From: Secundilactobacillus folii
GTDB taxonomy: Bacteria; Bacillota; Bacilli; Lactobacillales; Lactobacillaceae
Assembly: GCF_009720675.1 (NCBI RefSeq)
Contig: NZ_WNJO01000010.1
Coordinates: 1 to 64,000, forward strand
Length of the DNA: 64,000 bases
Direction: 5' to 3'
Every line of letters begins with the position of its first letter. Position 1 is the stretch's first letter. The position numbers were made by a program, and so were the translations under genes. The notes under the pieces were generated by a model. It ran no database searches. It was not told the DNA's origin and saw nothing but the letters and a program-made list of their open reading frames with translations. Positions 28,501 through 34,708 of this stretch are shown here, one piece after another.

Positions 28501-30448
28501 GACGCAGCCAATCTCGCAACTAGATGTTGGTGAGTATACGGTTCGTCTTAATTCGGCTGGTAAAGCAGCGGTTCAGAGTGCCAATCCGCATGACAGTTTC
28601 AGTTCATTTGGCGATGGGACGCTGACAGTTGTTCCCGCAACTGCACCAGAGGTGACGGCATCAAACTTTACCATTAACTACGGTAGTCAAGAAACGTTGC
28701 CAGTCTTTACGGTCAGCTCAAAACAGGACTTGAATCTAAATGGACTGTCGAGCGCCGACTTTGATATCAATGGTCAACCAAGTACCAATGGTGAAACACT
28801 CCCCGTAGGAAACTATACGATCACCCTTAATCAGGATGGTCAAGAAGCCATTCAGCAAGCTAATCCAAACTACGATTTCGAGCCAGGTGACTTCCTAAGC
28901 GGGACCCTAAGCGTGAAGAAGGCTAGTGCAACGACTGTCACGCCAGCTACCCAGACGATCAGCTATGGGGAAACGCCGACGTTAGCCGTGACTTACGGTA
29001 ACGGTATTGTGGATCCGCAACTAAATGCTTCAGACTTTACGTTCACTGATTCGCAGGGCAAGGTTACCGATGGTATCGTCCCTCAAAATGCGGGGACTTA
29101 TGCCGTTACGATCAACGCGAACGGGCAAGCTAAGGTTCAGCAGCAAAATCCAAACTATGAGTTCGATGCTTCGGACTTTATGACCGGTCAGTTGGTGATT
29201 GAACCAGCTAAAGTCACCGGTCAAGCCGTAGCAATTGAACCCGGCTCGAAAACGTATGATGGTGCACCGATTACGGCTGTTCAGGTCAGTCTGTCAAAGC
29301 AATTTTTGTCACCGACCTGGCAAATGGGTGATTTTACCAACACTACCGATCCAAATAAGGGCTCATATACGGTTAGCTTGAGTCAGCAGGGCTTAGCGAG
29401 ACTGCAAGCTGCTAATCCAAATTACGTACTCACTTTGGCGAACGTGACGCCGGCAACTTATAAGATCCTGCCTGCAACATTGGCGGCCGGTTCGATCAAG
29501 GTCGGCGATAGCGGCAAAGTGTACGATGGCAGTAATATGGTCACAGCATTGCCAACGGTGACAACGGCAACTGGAATCACGTTGCCAACGTTTATTGCCA
29601 GCGACTTTACCGCACTGCCATCGGTCAATGTCGGCACCTATGCAGTTGGTTTGAATGATAAAGCCATTAAAGCAGTTGCAGATCTGAACCCGAATTACGT
29701 GATCACAGGTGACAGTATCGCAACTGGTCAATACAACGTGTCTCCGGCTACAGTAACGATCTCGGCAAACAACGTCAGCAAGGTCAGTGGTCAGGCTGAG
29801 CCGAAACTTACGGCAGTCGTCACGGGATTGATTGATAATGATCAGTTGGATTACCAGCTAGTTCGCACTGGCACAGATGAGCCAGGTACCTGCCTGATTA
29901 CGGTCAACGTCACTCCAAATCCGAATTATTTGGTCATAGTTGTTGATGGTCAGTTCACCATAACACCAGCGCCAGCAGATTCAGGTCAACCAGGTGTTAC
30001 GCCGAATAATTCGAATTCTGCAGGTCAGACGGCTACGACGCCAGGGACACCAACCGGATCAGGGCAACAGACTACGCCAACGACAACGGTTAATCCTGGT
30101 GGGCCGAACATGCCGGAACCGACTAAAAAGCCTGGTAACGGGCAACAGCCAAAGGCACCAAGTCAACTGTCATCAAAGCCGGAAGCCCAGCGAAAACAGG
30201 CGGGCATCATACCTGTACGGAATCATCGATCGTCAAGTGAGACCAACGCTCAACAGTCAGCTGAGAATGCAAGGTCAACTCATTTGAAGACTGCGGGTAC
30301 AAGTCAGCCGCTTGCTCAACGGCAGACTAATAAGGCCACTCATGAATTGCCACAGACCGGTGAAACTTCACAGGGATGGTTAGCAGTTCTTGGGGCGAGT
30401 CTTTTGGGCTTGTTGGGTCTCTCAGCTCGTCGTAAGCGTCAGCACTAA
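16562..30448 (+). CDS. Giant LPQTGE-anchored adhesin with lectin-like, MucBP-like and MBG repeats
   Basis: A secreted, peptidoglycan-linked surface protein of 4,628 residues. ATG 16562 is eight bases after GAGGGGAG. The N-terminus has a KxYKxGKxW-like signal (RRYKMYKAGKFLVFSSLS), then a Ser/Thr/Asp-rich region. About residues 180-460 look like an L-type lectin domain (GGGLGIILQP, GDDIGIYG and SIAAFGATGGN). About 460-1155 hold MucBP-like modules (VTVNYVDADGKTL type). About 1155-4470 are a long series of MBG domains of several subtypes (YDGQSH..., ITYGQTTPTFTV..., KIYDGT...). A Pro/Thr/Gln-rich wall region and LPQTGE (30347-30364) with membrane segment and RRKRQH tail finish it. Adhesion to glycans or mucus is the expected role. 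The frame is intact throughout. Confidence 0.93.
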   Translation: MSKFKQRQFRQATATTTRRYKMYKAGKFLVFSSLSIIAFASMSLFGTGTRAKAADTAVVQTASQTSSDSTSGSAGSSTATGDLDSSNTTQADDSAGNTKVAETGDSDATTNNTTSNTDNKSTDAAKPTTYSAANQQNNVTDTATQKAASPVTASPATTAVQGADDTTNNSTDSAVTSASSITTANLNGANPDNVTADGSYSGNDANSVDLKDSSAITANFKGMQVTKGDDGKITTTNITSNIKDGTLTLVPATTKNAAGTLVFKNQIDTTKDFQFEAELTTAASGTNSGGGLGIILQPVDPQDAGVGADSNPGDDIGIYGQPNTTFAGRDGYVDTSHPDRADLPWNNLSIRQTDAQGVLTSANTWKDTTNTAAVANLLTEYVTLVWTPQTVNSDNTVTGDLVYTTYSDAARTQKVQSVDGNGVILNRSVSIAAFGATGGNTSLRTVTANEFQATITSVPVQINYVDVDTNVVLHDPDTTNINVGDSLTVADTTDLSTSTFAPRVINGYRFVKAVSQQSGTNTISITNNILNASTQGTNVNDITVYYTEQNTFSVQPVDVQGNAIAGLAPTTMTGVIGKTVSAPTHAGYTSDPTVTVPADNGAVVPITYTAQTAGKVTVNYVGADGIALPTAVQPQAVVLTDGKVGDVFNVPTPLIKGYVPDQAAVSATYSADDQNYTVTYTPTNNPYTITPVDENNQPIAGLRTSSGTAATGTQITLPDYSADGYEAVAGQQIISAPDQTNYNVQYKGAAITLTVHYAGLPASIQPADGTEQIEVGDQYNIVSPTIAGYTPDQAVISGLYQKDTAANRTFTVTYTPNAAQAKLVYSGLDDATAAKMPTVTVTGKVGDSYTMNAPTVTGYTADKTSVTGTYGADDADNIQVINYTGQDAKVTVNYVDADGKTLSTAVSQSGKVGGSYSITSPTVDNYTPETATVTGTFTADYLDTDNKTVTVKYDRNDGMISYTVQPVDKNGNSIQGLTTTNELGLPGAAITTPDYSQQSYVVLPGQKLQVPTTSNQTVNVEYGKQVNYRIVAVDENKKPITSIPTTETLQGIAGEAVTPGTHDGYQSVGTYVVPDADGDLQVEYEPKSFDLKIQPVNVNQQPISGLQSVDVGNVQGDSTFSDFPTFSGYVLADDSPIAIPLSDETSYTAQVVYLKTAVLSLSGEDSVTYDGQSHSPDPDQYTVSLPDGSSLALTSQDIQITSTAGATNVGTYDVTLTDAGEADVKSQLGSNYSVSFDNTKVGTFTIDQATLKPIAPNEATITYGQTTPTFTVDTQNNQLNTANLTQADFSFSDSDGKSLADVPTNAGQYRVMVNAAGQKQLQDDNPNYNLTAADAFNSSDFTINPAAATVTPTLSASQITYGDQAPTVQAIATDEAGQLNQTDLANSSFTYTNTATQQTLTDMPTNAGTYTVALSDESQKALNNDDPNYKLKFNTTTFKIQPAELAVQLKQVTSTYGDENVPTFTVDDPSGELNVADLSNADFSFINNADQSKTVLTSLPIDAGTYTVELTADGQQQLKNDNPNYTLSFTTGTYTINQATLKPIAPNEATITYGQTTPTFTVDTQNNQLNAANLTQADFSFVDSVGKSLADVPTNAGQYQVVLNAAGQKQLQDDNPNYNLTGTDAFTSGDFTIDQAAASLTITGGKTYDGTTDLTTLPTVNAPTGVTVPTLTASDFTALTSANVGSYEIDLTAAALKDIADQNPNYNISVGNKQYTITAKPVSISLSGASSVAYDGQTHLPDPDQYTVSLPDGSSMALTSQDIQITPTAGATNVGTYDVTLTDAGEADVKSQLGSNYAVSFDNKVGTFTIDQAAASLTITGNKIYDGTTDLTTLPTVNAPTGVTVPTLTASDFTALSSANVGNYEIDLTAAALKDIADQNPNYNITIGKKQYTITAKPVSISLSGTSSVTYDGQSHLPDPDQYTVSLPDGSSLTLTGQDIQITPTAGATDVGTYDVTLTDAGEADVKSQLGSNYAVSFDNKVGTFTIDQAAAALTITGSKIYDGTTDLTTLPTVNAPTGVTVPTLTASDFTALSSANVGSYEIGLTAAALKNIVDQNPNYNITIGNKQYTITAKPVSISLSGTSSVTYDGQSHLPDPDQYTVSLPDGSSLTLTGQDIQITPTAGATDVGTYNVTLTDAGEADVKSQLGSNYSVSFDNTKVGTFTIDQAKVSLSITGSKIYDSTPDLTTVPTVKAPAGVTLPTLTASDFTALTSANVGSYEIGLTASALKNIAAQNPNYNLSSTGSYTIKQATLKPIAPNEITITYSQATPTFAVDTQNNQLNTANLTQADFSFSDSDGTALAAVPTNAGQYQVMLNAAGQKQLQDDNPNYDLTAADAFTSGDFTINQAVATVTPTLSASSITYGDQVPTVKAISDKTTDLADSEFSYTDANGNTSTSIPTEAGTYTVALSADSQAKLAVDNANYKLTFDTTKLFINKATNTVSLSATTPIVYGSTPVFTANLGVKLVNSATIDQSDYDIYQDGQLVNMGAGKLLSVGDYTFSLKQSVQDSITSQNPNYAVKFGTGAFTVTSATATITPTLSSSQITFGNLAPTVQANATDEVGRLNQTDLANSSFTYTNNATHQISTKRPTDVGTYTVALSSDSQDTLRNDDLNYTLSFGTTTFTIQPANLAVQLKAVTSTYGDGKVPTFTVDDPSDQLNIANLSNADFSFINNADQSNTVLTSLPTNAGTYTVELTAAGQKQLQNDNPNYALSFSNGTYTINQATLKPIAPSEATITYEQAAPTFTVDTQSNQLNIANLTQADFSFSDANGTVLSAVPTNAGQYQVMLNAAGQKQLQNDNPNYNLTGADAFTSSDFTINKADASLTITGSKIYDGTPDLTTLPTVTAPAGVTLSSLTASDFTALSSANVGKYEIGLTAAALKNIADQNPNYNITNGNEQYTITAKPVLVSLSGASSVTYDGQTHLPDPDQYTVSLPDGSLQALTSQDIQIIPTAGVTNVGTYDVTLTDAGEADVKSQLGSNYSVSLDNTKVGTFTIAQAKVSLTITGSKTYDGTTDLTTLPTVTEPAGVTLPTLTASDFTALTSANVGKYEIGLTAAALKTIAQQNPNYNLSSTGSYLINQATLKSIAPNEATITFGQATPTFTVDTQNNQLNISNLTQADFSFSDLNGQSLVDVPTNAGQYKVMLNVAGQKQLRDANPNYDLTAADAFTSGDFTINQAVATITPTLSESQITFDDQAPTVKAISDKSTDLTDSEFSYTDANGNTSTEVPTNAGTYTVDLSADSQAKLIADNPNYTLIFGTATLTINPADAKVTPTLSESQITYGAQAPTVKASSDKSTDLADSEFSYTDANGNTSTEMPTNAGTYTVALSADSQAKLTADNTNYKLAFGTTKLVIDKAINTVSLSATKPVVYGSTPTFTANLGANLVSAATIDQSDFDIYQNGQLDNVSDGKLLDVGDYTFNLKPSVQDAITSQNPNYAIKFGTGAFTVASATAMIAPVLSSSQITFGDQAPTIQATATDEAGQLNQTDLANSSFIYTNTATQQTFTDMPTNAGTYTVALSDESQKALNNDEPNYKLKFNTTTFTIQPADLTVQLNPATSTYGDGKVPTFTVENSSGQLNVANLSNADFNFINNVDQSKTVLTSLPTNAGTYTVELTAAGQKQLKNDNPNYTLSFNTGTYTINQATLEPVAPDKVAITYGQATPKFTVTNQGNKLDTSKLTQADFSITDQAGNVLTTVPVNVGQYKVELNEAGQQQLKNDNPNYNLTGTDAFTTSAFTITQAAAPSVKLNNAQIVYGDQTPNFTAQNDSDLDLSGLTNSDFEFEDNQHQALTGIPTNAGSYTITLNAAGWQQLAQANPNYQFTAQALSDGTFTLTPFEVPTVTVASQQIIFGTTPTYMVDYDQVGGGVQEVALDPEDVTLTPFTDNDHPENENYTVSLNAKGKAKLAARDANDAFSQTVFKDGTLTIQPLPASGVKAADQTVTYGKDTVLQAGYGQGLTSASLSNDDFAIFDSNGNQMTQPISQLDVGEYTVRLNSAGKAAVQSANPHDSFSSFGDGTLTVVPATAPEVTASNFTINYGSQETLPVFTVSSKQDLNLNGLSSADFDINGQPSTNGETLPVGNYTITLNQDGQEAIQQANPNYDFEPGDFLSGTLSVKKASATTVTPATQTISYGETPTLAVTYGNGIVDPQLNASDFTFTDSQGKVTDGIVPQNAGTYAVTINANGQAKVQQQNPNYEFDASDFMTGQLVIEPAKVTGQAVAIEPGSKTYDGAPITAVQVSLSKQFLSPTWQMGDFTNTTDPNKGSYTVSLSQQGLARLQAANPNYVLTLANVTPATYKILPATLAAGSIKVGDSGKVYDGSNMVTALPTVTTATGITLPTFIASDFTALPSVNVGTYAVGLNDKAIKAVADLNPNYVITGDSIATGQYNVSPATVTISANNVSKVSGQAEPKLTAVVTGLIDNDQLDYQLVRTGTDEPGTCLITVNVTPNPNYLVIVVDGQFTITPAPADSGQPGVTPNNSNSAGQTATTPGTPTGSGQQTTPTTTVNPGGPNMPEPTKKPGNGQQPKAPSQLSSKPEAQRKQAGIIPVRNHRSSSETNAQQSAENARSTHLKTAGTSQPLAQRQTNKATHELPQTGETSQGWLAVLGASLLGLLGLSARRKRQH
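20030..29960 (+). repeat. MBG-domain repeat region of the giant adhesin
   Basis: Consecutive MBG modules of about 75-100 residues in several subtypes, often alternating. DNA identity between modules is high in the first two thirds (to about 27.8 kb) and much lower toward the C-terminal end, suggesting that duplication is ongoing on the N-terminal side. Copies of the module beginning with the CTCTAAAGCC-type sequence are found near 20305, 21175, 23315, 24735, 25805 and 27500. Confidence 0.9.
21461..23056 (+). repeat. Three near-identical 531/531/534-bp tandem units
   Basis: The junction GATCAAGCG recurs at 21461, 21992, 22523 and 23057. Each unit encodes two MBG modules (about 177 residues), one beginning LTITG.K.YDGTTDL and one beginning SISLSG.SSV.YDGQ. 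The units are nearly the same at base level, indicating recent duplication or gene conversion. Confidence 0.92.
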
Positions 30449-30481
30449 GTATTATTCAAACGAAACCGAATCAAGTTAACG

Positions 30482-30507
30482 GTCAGATTTACGATTTGTG
30501 ATCTGAC
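30482..30507 (+). terminator. Hairpin after the giant adhesin
   Basis: GTCAGAT pairs with ATCTGAC without a clear T-tract. It probably adds to the terminator that follows. Confidence 0.45.
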
Positions 30508-30527
30508 GGAACATGAGAAATACAAAG

Positions 30528-30566
30528 AACGGTATGGAATCCAATTGAGGGTTTCATGCCGTTTTT
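30528..30566 (+). terminator. Terminator of the giant adhesin gene
   Basis: AACGGTATGGAA pairs with TTTCATGCCGTT through G-T wobbles, followed by TTTTT. Confidence 0.8.
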
Positions 30567-30656
30567 GAGTTTCATTGAGATGGTGCCGCAGTTGAACGAC
30601 TGAACAAATTGAAATGAAACTGAATTTTAATTTTTTAATTCATTTCTCATAATATG

Positions 30657-30665
30657 TGATATAAT
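30657..30665 (+). promoter_or_regulatory. Extended -10 promoter of the aminotransferase gene
   Basis: TGATATAAT is a perfect extended -10, located about 75 bp before the start codon. The -35 region is AT-rich and does not match well. Confidence 0.65.
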
Positions 30666-30740
30666 GTCTATTAACTACATGGTATGTGCAGTGGCAAACA
30701 TAGTAACTGATAGCCAATTACATATAGAGGAGTGTTTTAA

Positions 30741-31940
30741 ATGACTTATAAATTTTCAAAGCGTGTTCCACAAGGTGATACTGATGCTGTTGGTGACATT
30801 TTAAAAGTTGCTGGCGACCCGAAAGTCATGTCATTTGCGGGTGGTTTACCGGCACCGGAGTTATTTCCCGTGGCTAAAGTGAAGCAAGCAGCTGACAAAG
30901 TTCTTGATGAAAAGGGCCCGGCTGCGTTACAGTACGGCTCATCTCAAGGTGTGCCTGAACTGCGTGACGTCATTTTAAAGCGCCTGGAAGTTGAAGGAAT
31001 TCACACGGATACTGATCATATTATGGTTGCTACCGGTTCGCAGCAATCGATTGACTTGACCGGAAAGATGTTTATTGACGAAGGTGACGCTGTCATCGTT
31101 GAAGATCCAACTTATCTGACTGCCATTGACGTGTTCCGTTCATACGGGGCCAAGTTTGTTGGCGTTGATATGGATGAAGACGGGATGCGGATGGATTCCT
31201 TGGAACAGGCTCTAAAGGATAATCCGAATGCGAAATTGATTTACACTGTACCGACCTTCCAGAACCCAACTGGTCGGACAATGACCTTAGAGCGTCGTAA
31301 GAAATTAGTTGAATTAGCTGACAAATACGATGTTATGGTGCTGGAAGATAACCCGTACGGCGCCATTCGTTGGGAAGGCGAGAACTTACCATCATTGAAG
31401 TCGATGGATACTACCAACCACGTCATTTACATGGGCACGATGTCAAAGATCTTCTCACCAGGCTTACGGTTAGGCTGGGTCGTAGCTGATCCCAAGCTGA
31501 TCAAGAAGTATACCATGATGAAGCAGTCTGCCGACTTACACACTGATAGCCTTGCGCAATACGTTTGCGCTGAGTACTTCAAGGAAAACGACATCAACGA
31601 CCATATCAAGGCCATCACTGCACTGTATCACAAACGTGAACAGCTAATGGTCAAAGCAATCGATAAGTATTTCCCAAAGGGTGTTAAGCACAGCAACCCT
31701 GAAGGCGGGATGTTCTTGTGGGTCATGGTTCCTGGCGTCGAAGATTCACAGAAGTTATTCGACGCAGCCCTGAAACGTAACGTTGCAATCGTTCCGGGCG
31801 ACCCATTCTTCGGTAATGCCACGATTCCTGGCACCTTCCGGATGAACTATTCCAACACTCCAGAAGACAAGATCGAAGACGGTGTTAAACGGCTTGCCGA
31901 GGCGATTGAAGAAGTCATGTCGGTTAGCGCAACGAAGTAG
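30741..31940 (+). CDS. PLP-dependent aminotransferase (fold type I)
   Basis: A cytoplasmic aminotransferase of 399 residues with the features of the aromatic amino acid/2-aminoadipate (LysN, AraT-like) subgroup: FAGGLPAPELFPV near the start, GLQ/YGSSQG-type substrate loop (LQYGSSQGVPELR), ATGSQQSIDL, VPTFQNPTGRTM and the PLP lysine in GTMSKIFSPGLRLGW (Lys236). A MocR-like DNA-binding domain is absent. GAGGAGTG precedes ATG 30741. It is a single gene between its own extended -10 promoter and a bidirectional terminator. Expected reaction: transamination between 2-oxoglutarate and aromatic or branched-chain amino acids, the first step of amino-acid catabolism and flavour formation in lactic acid bacteria. 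Confidence 0.88.
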   Translation: MTYKFSKRVPQGDTDAVGDILKVAGDPKVMSFAGGLPAPELFPVAKVKQAADKVLDEKGPAALQYGSSQGVPELRDVILKRLEVEGIHTDTDHIMVATGSQQSIDLTGKMFIDEGDAVIVEDPTYLTAIDVFRSYGAKFVGVDMDEDGMRMDSLEQALKDNPNAKLIYTVPTFQNPTGRTMTLERRKKLVELADKYDVMVLEDNPYGAIRWEGENLPSLKSMDTTNHVIYMGTMSKIFSPGLRLGWVVADPKLIKKYTMMKQSADLHTDSLAQYVCAEYFKENDINDHIKAITALYHKREQLMVKAIDKYFPKGVKHSNPEGGMFLWVMVPGVEDSQKLFDAALKRNVAIVPGDPFFGNATIPGTFRMNYSNTPEDKIEDGVKRLAEAIEEVMSVSATK

Positions 31941-31962
31941 CAAGTTAAATTAAAATGCATTT

Positions 31963-32002
31963 AAAAAAAGGACGTTAGCCATTGTTGGTTGACGTCCTTT
32001 TT
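31963..32002 (+). terminator. Bidirectional terminator
   Basis: AAAAAGGACGT pairs with ACGTCCTTTTT. A-rich and T-rich flanks allow use by both the aminotransferase gene and the convergent DASS transporter gene. Confidence 0.88.
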
Positions 32003-32015
32003 GAATATCAATAAA

Positions 32016-33437
32016 TCAGTACATACCAAGTAGTTTCCACCAGCCGAGGCCAATGAACACGTAAACCAAAATCTCAAAGACTGATACTAAAAAACCGATT
32101 CGCCACCATTCACGCTGGGTCAAAAACCCGGTCGAAAAGTAGATTGAGGCCGTACCCGTTCCGTAATGGGTCGTAGCAGGCGACACACAAGTTAAGAGTG
32201 CTAACAGCATGGTCGTGACTAACGGTGAGGCACCCAGACCTACCAGCACAAGTGCGAAGGGAATGAAAAAGGCCTGAATATGAACCAGCACACTGGTTAA
32301 GAAATAATGAATGTAATAGTAGGCTAAAATAAGAATCGCACCAGCCAATAATAGTCCAAATCCCTTGGTGGCATTGGTTAGATTCAGTTGGATCCACTTG
32401 ATGACACCGGAGCCATTGAGGTACTCAGTGACCCCAATCAGGGGTGCTAACCAGAGCAGGATATTCCAACCCTGTTTTTCAGTCAGCACATCATCGACTG
32501 AAATGACGTTGAAGACTAGTAGTAGGGCTAAGCCAATTAGAGCAATCAGCGTATTATCCAGTTTAGTGATGCCCGAAGTCGCCCATAAGCTGATCGTCAG
32601 TATAAAAGTGGCGATCATCAACCATTCTTTAACCGACATTTTGTCCAGCCCGTTGAGCTCTTTTTCAGCGGTGTCGCGGATGACCTGCATGTTTTTGATG
32701 GTTGGCTTATGCAGCCTCAAAATCAAAATTGGCAAGCCAATCAAGGCAACAAGGGTGGGTACGCTGGCGTAAATGAACCATTGGATCCAAGAAATATGGA
32801 TGTGAAAGGCACTGTTAGCTAGACTGACAGCTAATGGGTTAGTTGCCATGGCCGTTAAGAATAGGCCGCCCACCACTAGATTTTGGTGGAAAGTGACTAA
32901 TGTGAGGTACGAACTCAACGTTGGCTTTGGTGCCGCTGTTTTCTCATCCAAGGCGTCAGTGATCGATTCGTTGATGGGAAACAGGATGCCGGCGCCCCGG
33001 GCGTTGGTATTTGGAATAATCGGGGCCAAGATCAGATCTACCATGCTCATCGTGTACGCTAAGGTCACCGGTGAGCGACCGAACCATTTGATTAACGTGT
33101 AGGCGAGTCGTTTACCCAGTGGTGTCCGCTTAAAGCCAATCGCAATGAAGAAAGCAAACAGAACCAGCCAAACGGGGCTAAGACCCAGAAACGAAAATAA
33201 TGTCATGGCTGGAATCGCGCCAGTGACACCCAGTAACGCAACCATTACGAGAGAAAGGGTCGCAAGGGGCGCAACGTTCAGCACACAGCCGAGAATAAAT
33301 AGCAAAACCAAAATGAAACTGTGCCACCCGCTGATGGTAACCCCTGCAGGTGCATGCTGTAACCACAAATAACCTAGACCTAAAAGCCCAATCACAAAAA
33401 CGCTTAAGTTAATGCGATTGGTTCGCTTTATGTTCAT
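32016..33437 (-). CDS. DASS-family (SLC13) anion transporter
   Basis: A membrane transporter of 473 residues with about 12 hydrophobic segments. The family marks are the two helical hairpins and unwound motifs, here IIPNTNARGAGILFP and CVSPATTHYGTGTASIYF; the second is typical of CitT/TtdT/2-oxoglutarate-malate type members of the divalent anion:sodium symporter family. Expected substrates are di- or tricarboxylates such as succinate, tartrate or citrate. It is transcribed 20 bases behind the thioesterase gene, so the two form an operon that is divergent from menB-menE. The substrate is unproven; import of a carboxylated menaquinone precursor is one possibility suggested by the neighbours. 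Confidence 0.88.
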   Translation of the reverse strand: MNIKRTNRINLSVFVIGLLGLGYLWLQHAPAGVTISGWHSFILVLLFILGCVLNVAPLATLSLVMVALLGVTGAIPAMTLFSFLGLSPVWLVLFAFFIAIGFKRTPLGKRLAYTLIKWFGRSPVTLAYTMSMVDLILAPIIPNTNARGAGILFPINESITDALDEKTAAPKPTLSSYLTLVTFHQNLVVGGLFLTAMATNPLAVSLANSAFHIHISWIQWFIYASVPTLVALIGLPILILRLHKPTIKNMQVIRDTAEKELNGLDKMSVKEWLMIATFILTISLWATSGITKLDNTLIALIGLALLLVFNVISVDDVLTEKQGWNILLWLAPLIGVTEYLNGSGVIKWIQLNLTNATKGFGLLLAGAILILAYYYIHYFLTSVLVHIQAFFIPFALVLVGLGASPLVTTMLLALLTCVSPATTHYGTGTASIYFSTGFLTQREWWRIGFLVSVFEILVYVFIGLGWWKLLGMY

Positions 33438-33457
33438 AACCTAAACTCCTCCAAAGT

Positions 33458-33826
33458 TTATTTTGGTTTGGGCACGTTGCTCAAGGTGACGGTACTAATG
33501 CTAATGAGCTGTTGCCCAAGCACCGTTTCAGTATACCATGTTTGTAGCGTGTTTCCGATATGGACAGGAGTGGCAGTGGTGACCAATTTTCCATGGCTTA
33601 CTGGTCGAAGGTGATGGGTCGTAATATCGACGCCGACAGCCACGCGGTCGTCTGGCAAGTTTTCGTTAGCCCCAAGGGAGGCCGCGGTTTCCGCCAAGAC
33701 TGCATTTATTCCGCCGTGCATGATTCCGTATGGCTGTTTAACGGCATCGGTCACCTCAAGTGATATAATGATTTTTGTCTGAGTGATTTGTTCAGACTTG
33801 ATGTGCAGCAGTTCGCTAAGATTCAT
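33458..33826 (-). CDS. Hotdog-fold thioesterase (PaaI/MenI-like)
   Basis: A small acyl-CoA thioesterase of 122 residues. The family pattern is clear: [21 protein letters not shown] with catalytic Glu after the HGG turn, then [16 protein letters not shown]. This is the PaaI/YuxO/EntH group, which includes 1,4-dihydroxy-2-naphthoyl-CoA hydrolase (MenI). The start lies only 14 bases from the divergent menB frame. The neighbouring menB and menE make MenI function likely, since MenB produces the CoA ester that MenI hydrolyses. GGAGG precedes its ATG. A general phenylacetyl-CoA-type thioesterase is the alternative. Confidence 0.82.
   Translation of the reverse strand: MNLSELLHIKSEQITQTKIIISLEVTDAVKQPYGIMHGGINAVLAETAASLGANENLPDDRVAVGVDITTHHLRPVSHGKLVTTATPVHIGNTLQTWYTETVLGQQLISISTVTLSNVPKPK
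33761..33769 (+). promoter_or_regulatory. Candidate menB promoter inside the thioesterase gene
   Basis: TGATATAAT forms a perfect extended -10 on the plus strand about 90 bases before the menB start. It lies within the 5' coding part of the divergent thioesterase gene, so the two transcripts would overlap. No good -35 is seen. Confidence 0.45.
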
Positions 33827-33858
33827 GGTTAACCTCCATTATGAAAGGATTGATACTA

Positions 33859-34680
33859 TTGACTAGTGTAACTTGGAAACCGGTAAAAACCTATAGTGAA
33901 ATTATTTTTGAACGGGCGGATAAAATTGCGAAAATCACTATGAACCGACCGAAGAAGCTAAATGCATTTACACCGGTAACGATTCACGAGATGATCGACG
34001 CCTTTAACATTTGTCGCGATGACAGTACTATTGGCGTGATTATTCTAACGGGTGCCGGCGACAAAGCGTTTTCGTCCGGCGGTGATCAGACCGTGCGTGG
34101 CAATGGCGGCTACGTGGGTCCCGATCACATTGCGCGCCTAAACGTGCTGGATCTGCAACACCTGATTCGGATCATTCCTAAGCCAGTTATTGCGATGGTC
34201 AAAGGCTGGTCGGTTGGCGGTGGCAACATTTTGCAACTGGTTTGCGATCTAACCGTCGCCGCTGACAACGCGCAATTTGGTCAAACCGGTCCGAAAGTCG
34301 GTAGTTTCGATGCTGGGTATGGTTCGGGGTACCTAGCGCGAGTGATTGGTCATAAGCGGGCTAAGGAAGTCTGGTTCCTCAACCACTTCTATTCAGCCAA
34401 AGAGGCACTGGCCATGAATTGGATCAACCGGGTGGTACCATTGGCTGAGGTTGAATCTGCTACCTTGGACTGGTGTAACGAGATTTTGAAGAAATCGCCA
34501 ACTGCGCTGCGTTTAATTAAAGCCGCTATGAATGCGGACACGGATGGTCTGGCTGGCTTGCAGCAGTTGGGTGGCGATGCCACGATGTTGTTCTACACGA
34601 CGGATGAAGGCAAGGAGGGCCGCGATGCATTTAATGAAAAACGTGACCCTGACTTCGATCAGTTCCCGAAGTTTCCTTAA
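33859..34680 (+). CDS. menB: 1,4-dihydroxy-2-naphthoyl-CoA synthase
   Basis: A crotonase-fold enzyme that closes the second ring of the naphthoquinone from o-succinylbenzoyl-CoA. MenB marks: [15 protein letters not shown], the oxyanion region [37 protein letters not shown], and the C-terminal [19 protein letters not shown]. The frame opens with ATG 33841, but GAAAGGAT (33842-33849) serves TTG 33859, giving 273 residues, the usual MenB length. It is followed by menE after 28 bases. The upstream genes menF, menD, menH and menC are not in the window. Confidence 0.92.
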   Translation: MTSVTWKPVKTYSEIIFERADKIAKITMNRPKKLNAFTPVTIHEMIDAFNICRDDSTIGVIILTGAGDKAFSSGGDQTVRGNGGYVGPDHIARLNVLDLQHLIRIIPKPVIAMVKGWSVGGGNILQLVCDLTVAADNAQFGQTGPKVGSFDAGYGSGYLARVIGHKRAKEVWFLNHFYSAKEALAMNWINRVVPLAEVESATLDWCNEILKKSPTALRLIKAAMNADTDGLAGLQQLGGDATMLFYTTDEGKEGRDAFNEKRDPDFDQFPKFP

Positions 34681-34708
34681 AATTACAGGTATAGGAAGTC
34701 GATAACTT

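Noticed and set aside
32365-32772. A 135-codon plus-strand frame within the DASS transporter gene
   Set aside because: It is antisense to conserved transporter sequence and lacks translation signals.
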